Source: Schistosoma haematobium
Lineage: Eukaryota; Platyhelminthes; Trematoda; Strigeidida; Schistosomatidae
Assembly: GCF_000699445.3 (NCBI RefSeq)
Contig: NC_067202.1
Span: 1,779,565-1,843,564 of the forward strand
Direction of reading: 5' to 3'
Length of the DNA stretch: 64,000 nucleotides
The notes under the pieces are model-generated. The model made no database searches. It was not told the DNA's origin and saw only the letters and a list, made by a program, of their open reading frames with translations. The position numbers and the translations under genes are program-made. Of this stretch, positions 58,250 to 64,000 are shown in pieces (the first letter of the stretch is position 1; each line of letters begins with the position of its first letter).

Positions 58250-58850
58250 TAACTAAAGAAAATTCCATCTAATCGATTCATCTATACTCGTACGATATCA
58301 ATGATCACAGATATAAAATTAGTAACAAGCAGTATAGATCAATATCGTAGCTCAAATATATGTCATTTAATTCGCGAGTTGGAGGGGGGGCAAGGAGATA
58401 GGGTTGGAATATGAACCGACATATTTTCACGAGTGAAATCATTAATTTGCATACTTATATGTTATAATAATATTTTGTGTAATTGTGAATGATTGGAGAG
58501 AGAGAGGGGGAGAGAGAGAAATTACACATTTCTAAGGCTACTAGGTCACCTTATTACATATTAGAAACATTGAATGAAAATTGTGTGAAAAAGTTACACT
58601 TAAAGAGAACATAATAGACAGGTTCAAAATATAATCAGAGACTGTAGAAAAAAACCAGTTCATCCATTATGAGTAAACGGTTGAATGACCTGATTGTGTG
58701 AATATTCTTAGATGAATTTTGATTGATCTTGGTCGGTAAATATAGACAATGAGTGAATTGACACAATATAGCCATTTGGTTATGAATTTTTGTAGGTTAG
58801 ATGAGTTGTGGAAAGCATTAAAATCTATCAAGCTCCTTTCAATCTGGATT
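58250..58850. other. Low-complexity sequence
   Basis: G8 run near 58386, (GA)n near 58496-58520; otherwise unrecognised. Confidence 0.35.
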
Positions 58851-58854
58851 CGTA

Positions 58855-59135
58855 TTCCAATGTTAGAAACGTTGACGACAAGAAACTCCAGAACTAGGTT
58901 TCGTGCTATTTGCCACTCGTCACCAAGGTGGACTTGTAATCTTTAGAGAACTAATGCTCGTTGGTGGTGGATTTTATCCCGTGTTACCTAGCTTTGCCAG
59001 CGACCGAAAATGTCAAGTTATTTAGGCTAGCGTCCACATTGCAACATGATCGAAAGAATTTTATCAGCACTAAGAAGGACCTGACATATATGACACTGAT
59101 CACTACGGTGTGATCAATAAATTGTAGCACATAGG
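58855..59135 (-). repeat. tRNA-related SINE
   Basis: gtttcgtgctatttgccactcgtcaccaagg, gtaatctt, ggattttatcccgtgttacc, aacatgatcgaaag and atcactacggtgtgatcaataaattg. Confidence 0.6.
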
Positions 59136-59161
59136 CCATAGGAGCCATTGTAATCAATTTT

Positions 59162-59360
59162 GGAGTTTTGTTCTCTGAGCTGGATGGTTTGGTCGTGAAG
59201 CGTTCATCGTTCAGAAGAACGACATCATCGGCACAAATTTCAGGTAGGAGCTGATGATGACGTTTAGGAGAACAATGTAAGCACCACGACCAAACCATTC
59301 AGCTCAGAGAACAAAACTCCATCAAAATCAGCCACCTGAGCTACAAATCTTCTCCACCAT
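59162..59360. mobile_element. Family P palindromic element with imperfect target duplication
   Basis: Arms gttttgttctctgagctggatggtttggtcgtg and cacgaccaaaccattcagctcag..aacaaaac; right end gctacaaatcttctccaccat. Flanks cattgtaatcaatttt (to 59161) and cactataatcaatctt (to 59378) differ at three of 16 bases. Confidence 0.65.
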
Positions 59361-59399
59361 TTCACTATAATCAATCTTAAGCAAATTAAAGGACAAAAA

Positions 59400-60100
59400 A
59401 AGACATAGGAAGAAAAACTGGACATGTTCTACAGAGCAAACTGTTGTAAACATCACATCGAAGAATTATTAGCATCCTGTTCGACATCGTATCCGTGAAC
59501 ATCAATTGCCTGTCTTACTATAAAATATATCGTTCATATATATATTTAGGAAATTCTGGTCGGATGTTCACCTAGAATAGAAACAACGCGTTATTTTTAG
59601 GGATATTACACTCAAGTTGATCAACAATCAATTAACATACCAAATTCGATCCAATATATCAACCTGTTAGAAAACCCAGTTCAAAACGGGATAACAAATA
59701 AAGTAACTATGCAAACGATGGCTAGACAAAGATAAACAACAGTTTAGCAAAAGAAAGATCAACAGAACAAGGTGTCCATCATATATGGTAAAATTCGGAT
59801 AGTTCACTTTTTCATCCAAAGAGATGCTAAACGTTTCACGAATAAACCGCTCAGTGCAGATAATGAAAGTCTATTAAAGTTCTAAGTTATTCGACAGGTA
59901 GAAGCAATAAAGTTTTACCAATATACCGAAAGTGTACAACCATAAAAAGTATTATATATAATCGACAATCGTGAGATCGCTATAAGACGGTTTAACCGAT
60001 TGTAAAAAAATGGGAATAGCTACAGGATAACTTATGTTGCTAAACCTTACTAAACGTGATAAAAGGTGAGCTAAACTAACTGACTAACTTAAACCAGTTG
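59400..60100. other. Unrecognised AT-rich sequence
   Basis: Weak resemblance to family P near 59800-59900; nothing firm. Confidence 0.25.
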
Positions 60101-60109
60101 TCCAAACAA

Positions 60110-60480
60110 CAATCTCCACGACATCATAGTGATAATAATCATGTGCTCATTAGTGACCAGCTTTATGAGAAAATTTCCAGATCTTTAGGAAGAAGCTATG
60201 ATTAGTGGAGTTCAATGGACATGATTGAGCAGTATCGTGTATTGATTGATGTTTAACCTGTATACTATTGGATACCGGTCCAATGGTCTTAAGGTTGAGT
60301 ATATACGCTTGAGACCGAAATTTCTTTGTTCTATTCCCGGTTGCAAAGTCGTACGTGTATAATGCTGAAAAGTCCTACACTTTGATAAATTGGCTATCCA
60401 GTGCTTTCACGTTTTTAATGGTTGTTTAATTTGGATCATTTTATGTTCATACTAAAATTCAACAATCTCTGTAACCTCAT
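60110..60480 (+). repeat. Family H element, decayed
   Basis: aacaatctccacgacatcatagtgataa, catgtgctcattagtgacc, then ggtccaatggtcttaagg and a lost core. Confidence 0.55.
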
Positions 60481-60549
60481 ACTGATATTTGATTCTATTC
60501 ACATGTCCTATCATTATTAGACAAACAAATGTTACATTATCATACCCAG

Positions 60550-61080
60550 TTTTTTATTCATTTAAACATATAAACATTGGTACAAGGGGGCACCAAATAG
60601 ATATGAGCCACATAAATCATTCGATTTGTGTAAGGGCTGGGATACTACCCGGGTGCTCAAACCGAACCAGGTGGTTTTCTTAAGGGGCCAAACCCGGAGC
60701 CTTTGACCTAAAGGTCTGATCCAAAAGGTAATAGAACAACGTCAGGAGATGCAGTCCTATGGTAGACGATGACTAACAATAAGTTCATGCGCCATTTGTT
60801 CCTTCAGGATACTGGAGTCCATGTGCACCAGTGATTTGTAATCAGGGTTTTCCACCTCTCATAGGTGAACTCTTAGTGTCCACCAACCCGGTTAAAGCGC
60901 CGTACATTCGCTTTTTGTCCTCTCAATTTCGCAAACAACAATAATGCCGCGAGAAGGCAGTGAGTAGAACTTTCCTGGCAGTGGTTGTATGCATATGACC
61001 ATGTGAGAGCATTTTGAGAGGGAGAGCTGACTCTCCCCACTCTCGATCGTACTAGGGCATTTGGGTGTAATCATATCCAG
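60550..61080 (-). repeat. Family A repeat, near full
   Basis: Left tail tttattcatttaaacatataaac, then the reverse block order of 30330-30870, ending ctctcgatcgtactaggg. Confidence 0.7.
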
Positions 61081-61374
61081 ACATACACGTGAGTACATAT
61101 ATAAATATTCTCACATAAGTGCTCTCAAAGATAATGACATAATTATGATAATATTTCTTTGGACTGTACTAGGAAAATAAGTGATTTGTTCCGCAGTATT
61201 ATTACAGTATGTATTAATTCAATTCTCTGAAGAGGACCACTGACATTAGGTTCCAATGTCTGAAATCTAATATTTTTACTCATTTGAAGGTGACTATATA
61301 TTACATAGATTGTATTATTATTTGTAAATATAATTAACTATCAGCATGTTTACCGAAATATTGATTCTCCAACC

Positions 61375-61505
61375 GAAATCCTTAGCGGTTAGCAGTAGAA
61401 TTCAGAAGAGTAGGTTCAAGTCCAAATGTGAAAATATTCATTGAAATGAGGTGATATTCAGTTGAAGAATACCGATGAGGACAAAACAGATGTTTCAGAT
61501 CTCCC
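61375..61505 (+). repeat. Sm-alpha-related fragment, degraded
   Basis: gcggttagcagtagaattcag and atattcagttgaagaataccgatgaggacaaaac; ribozyme core broken. Confidence 0.4.
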
Positions 61506-61919
61506 TGCCACCTAGTATTCATCTTTACTTTGATCATTGTGACTTAATACCAACGTTCAGGGAACTCGTATATGAGTCAAAAGAGAAATTCTTGAACATG
61601 AACTACGGGAAGATTTATTCATTAAAAACCAATAATACAACAATATCTGTTGTTTAAGTCAGTGAAGCTCACAAGTTTTGTTGTATCATGGCAGAATTGA
61701 AGATATGTAAACTTTCTTATCTAACATATAGAAGATTATTATTGATATTTTTGATTATACCTGGATTATTGTGTTACTGTATTCTCCGTATTCATAGCTT
61801 CCGATTGATGTATAAACTGTTGACGTTCACATATGTAAGCCGTTTCAGCCATATTATTGTTTAATGTTTTCTCAGGAATCGTGTGCATGGACGATTTTCA
61901 TAAATTTGCTTTTCAGTAA

Positions 61920-62590
61920 AGGAATGTGGAGATTGTTAAGTCTTTGATTGTGATCATGAATCGATTGATGTTAGACAACCATTGAAATTTTGGAATAACT
62001 GAATGGCTGCTTCGTCCTATTGTAGGACTCCTCAGCAGTGCATATCCACGATCCCGCTCAAAGTATTCGAACCTAGGGCCTTCGGTCTCGCGTGTGAATG
62101 CTTGTCCTCTAGAACACTGAGCCGACATCCAACGGTGTTGCTATCTGACCTCAACCAATCCACGAATTTGCGCGACCATCGTCCATTTCACTAAGGTAGA
62201 TACCTTTCTCAACCTGACACAGATTAGCTCTACCGGTCACGGCTTCTCACTAGAACTCCGAGAATTCCCTCACGAAGCTATTCACTAATGGGCGTATGGT
62301 AATTATCAGTATTGAGTTGTGAAGACATGATTCTATCTCAGTACAACAGAAGATGGTTGCGCAATCTCGTGGATTAGTTGAGGTTAGACATTAACGCCAA
62401 GTTATGACGGCTCAATGTCCTGGAGCTTTGGCGTTCGCGCGCGAGGACGATAGTTTTCGAATTCGAATCCCGCGAGTGGGATCGTGAATGCGCATTGCTT
62501 AGGATCCCCACAATAGGACGAAACGGCCATCCAGTGCCTTCAGGTTTCCAATAGTGGTCTAACAACAATTGGTTCATGATCTTAATCAAA
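61920..62590. repeat. Two family H copies, minus then plus
   Basis: Minus copy 61920-62320 has CTGAGGA but GAAG. Plus copy 62330-62590 has CTTAGGA with GAAA. Both keep tRNA-like heads (for example GAATTCGAATCCCGCG) and share the ggattagttgaggttagac segment in opposite directions. Confidence 0.65.
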
Positions 62591-62599
62591 AAATAAAAT

Positions 62600-63460
62600 T
62601 TATTTCATTAGTGTTCTTTTAAATTAACAATCCAAAAGCACAACAGACATCGTACATTCTCATCATTTCATAAACATATTAGATCGATACTTCTTCAAGT
62701 TTAGAATCTCTTTTTCAATATTTTCAAGCTTAAATAGAAACTATCATCTAATTGAATGGAACCGTTCTCTTCAAGATGTTATTTTCATCAATAGAAGTCA
62801 ACATAGTCTAATAATTCTTCGAATTTCTCCCTTGTTTTCTCAATTACATATAACTAATCAGATCGTGTGTTTATTGTACATAATATGTACTAAAATTAAA
62901 TACATAAATCATTCACTGAATCTTTACTTAACATAAATACAAAATGATCACACATATAATTAAAGACAATCAATCCTCTTATCTATAAATTACAATAGTG
63001 TGCCTAATTATTGCAAAAATGTTTTCTGTTATCAGTCATTCAGTAACGACTGCATGCGTGCATGAAATCCCGCTGTTAGACAGTGAGTCAATCAGTCAGC
63101 TACAACCTAGGACCAAGCATATACATATACGTCGGTTCAAGTTGCTGTACCTCAAAATCCCATTTTATTATAGTGAATACAAGTTTCATATACATATACA
63201 CCTCAGTATACAGCTAAAAGTAATTGAGATAAAAAAAGAAGATATGCTACTACAAATTCAATTAGCTGCAAAACATCATCTCACAAATGGTTATTTCAAA
63301 ATCAATATGTTTTATCTATTGATTGATAGTTTAACTTTCGAATAAACGAGACCATAGTGATTACATAATTGATTCAATCAATAAATCTTATGATGAAAAA
63401 ACAAATCAATTAAATGATTACATGAAGTAGGAGTTGTATGGATAATAATGTGGGTGCTAG
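62600..63460. other. Mostly unrecognised, one family Q tail trace
   Basis: Only 63080-63150 (gtcaatcagtcagctacaacctaggaccaagc) matches family Q. A 115-codon frame (62998-63345) crosses it and is not called. Confidence 0.3.
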
Positions 63461-63464
63461 TAGT

Positions 63465-63720
63465 AGTAGTATGCTACTTATAAGGCAGATATAAGTAGTA
63501 AAGAACGAAAAATGAAATTTGAATGTTCATCTGTAAGAGATTGAAATAAAAAGAAGAGGAAAGAAAACAGAGAGAAATTGAAATAACATGATTATAAAAA
63601 TGATGGAGTATGTAAAAGATAAATGAAGAGAGATGTACAAATGATGTCTTGAATGTATTATTTTCATATTTTACAAAGCTATTTATTAACGTTGCATGAA
63701 ACAATAAAATGTTACTGCTC
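63465..63720 (+). repeat. Family L LTR, diverged
   Basis: gtatgctacttataaggcagatataagtag..aaaaatgaaatttgaatg, as in other family L copies. Confidence 0.5.
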
Positions 63721-63894
63721 ACCAAGCCCTTTTTCATTATGGTAGTAGCAGTAGTAATACATTGAGGTGTAAACCTCTGTTTAATTTATAAACAGGAAAG
63801 GAAAATCAATAATCATCAATAGAAGTTTGGCAGAATCAGTATAATGATAGCTTTTTATCAAAATTTTCTGTTTTCAACCATATGAATGTGTAAC

Positions 63895-64000
63895 TTGTTG
63901 TGACGGTGGAGAATCTTTATAGCTCAAGCAGCTGGTTTTGATGGAGTTTTGTTCTCTGTGCTGGGTGGTTTGGTTATGGGGCTTTCATCCTTTCTCTGAA
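63895..64000. repeat. Family P palindromic repeat, cut by the window end
   Basis: gtgacggtggagaatctttatagctc..tgatggagttttgttctctgtgctggg is one arm. Confidence 0.6.

Noticed and set aside
62998..63345. 115-codon plus-strand open frame
   Set aside because: It crosses a family Q tail fragment; its composition is AT-driven and there are no motifs.

Overview
The window looks like nuclear DNA of a blood fluke (genus Schistosoma). It is AT-rich and packed with diverged interspersed repeats. These include Sm-alpha type SINEs carrying hammerhead-ribozyme cores, RTE/SR2-like non-LTR reverse-transcriptase fragments ending in short (GTAA)n tails, a Penelope-like reverse transcriptase, and solo LTRs with 4-bp target duplications. 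The species cannot be fixed from the sequence alone.

Only one host gene could be read with confidence. It is a class II DYRK protein kinase on the minus strand, most like DYRK4. Eleven exons were assembled between 49501 and 16056, and they join in frame to 1013 codons plus a stop. The two 5'-most visible exons (48476-49501 and 44869-45709) encode a long, low-complexity N-terminal region rich in Asn, Thr, Ser, Gln and Asp. Nine short exons then encode the DYRK-homology box, the complete kinase domain and a short tail. Every intron is 2.1-4.6 kb and is largely filled with repeats. Ten of the splice junctions follow GT-AG; the intron between 21671 and 19582 has a GC donor. The first coding exon and promoter were not found; they lie either upstream beyond the repeats or outside the window.

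Layout: 1-16 kb is repeat-rich sequence downstream of the kinase gene, with two weakly supported plus-strand exons (2183-2257 and 4970-4984) that could be the 3' end of a convergent gene, followed by a repeat-poor AT-rich stretch to 6.25 kb. The kinase gene occupies 16.06-49.5 kb. From 49.5 to 64 kb there is only repeat and low-complexity DNA, including a 440-bp GATA array and a near-identical 630-bp inverted repeat pair.

The most interesting non-coding content is four-fold. (1) A tRNA-like, inverted-terminus element (family H here) carries hammerhead cores of the type CTGAGGA...GAAA. (2) Sm-alpha copies include one with an almost intact ribozyme and occur in inverted pairs. (3) A 754-bp miniature LTR element has visible primer-binding-site-like and polypurine-tract-like sequences. 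(4) A palindromic retroposon is flanked by target duplications of about 12 bp. Repeat family names used here (H, P, L, A, Q) are working labels only.
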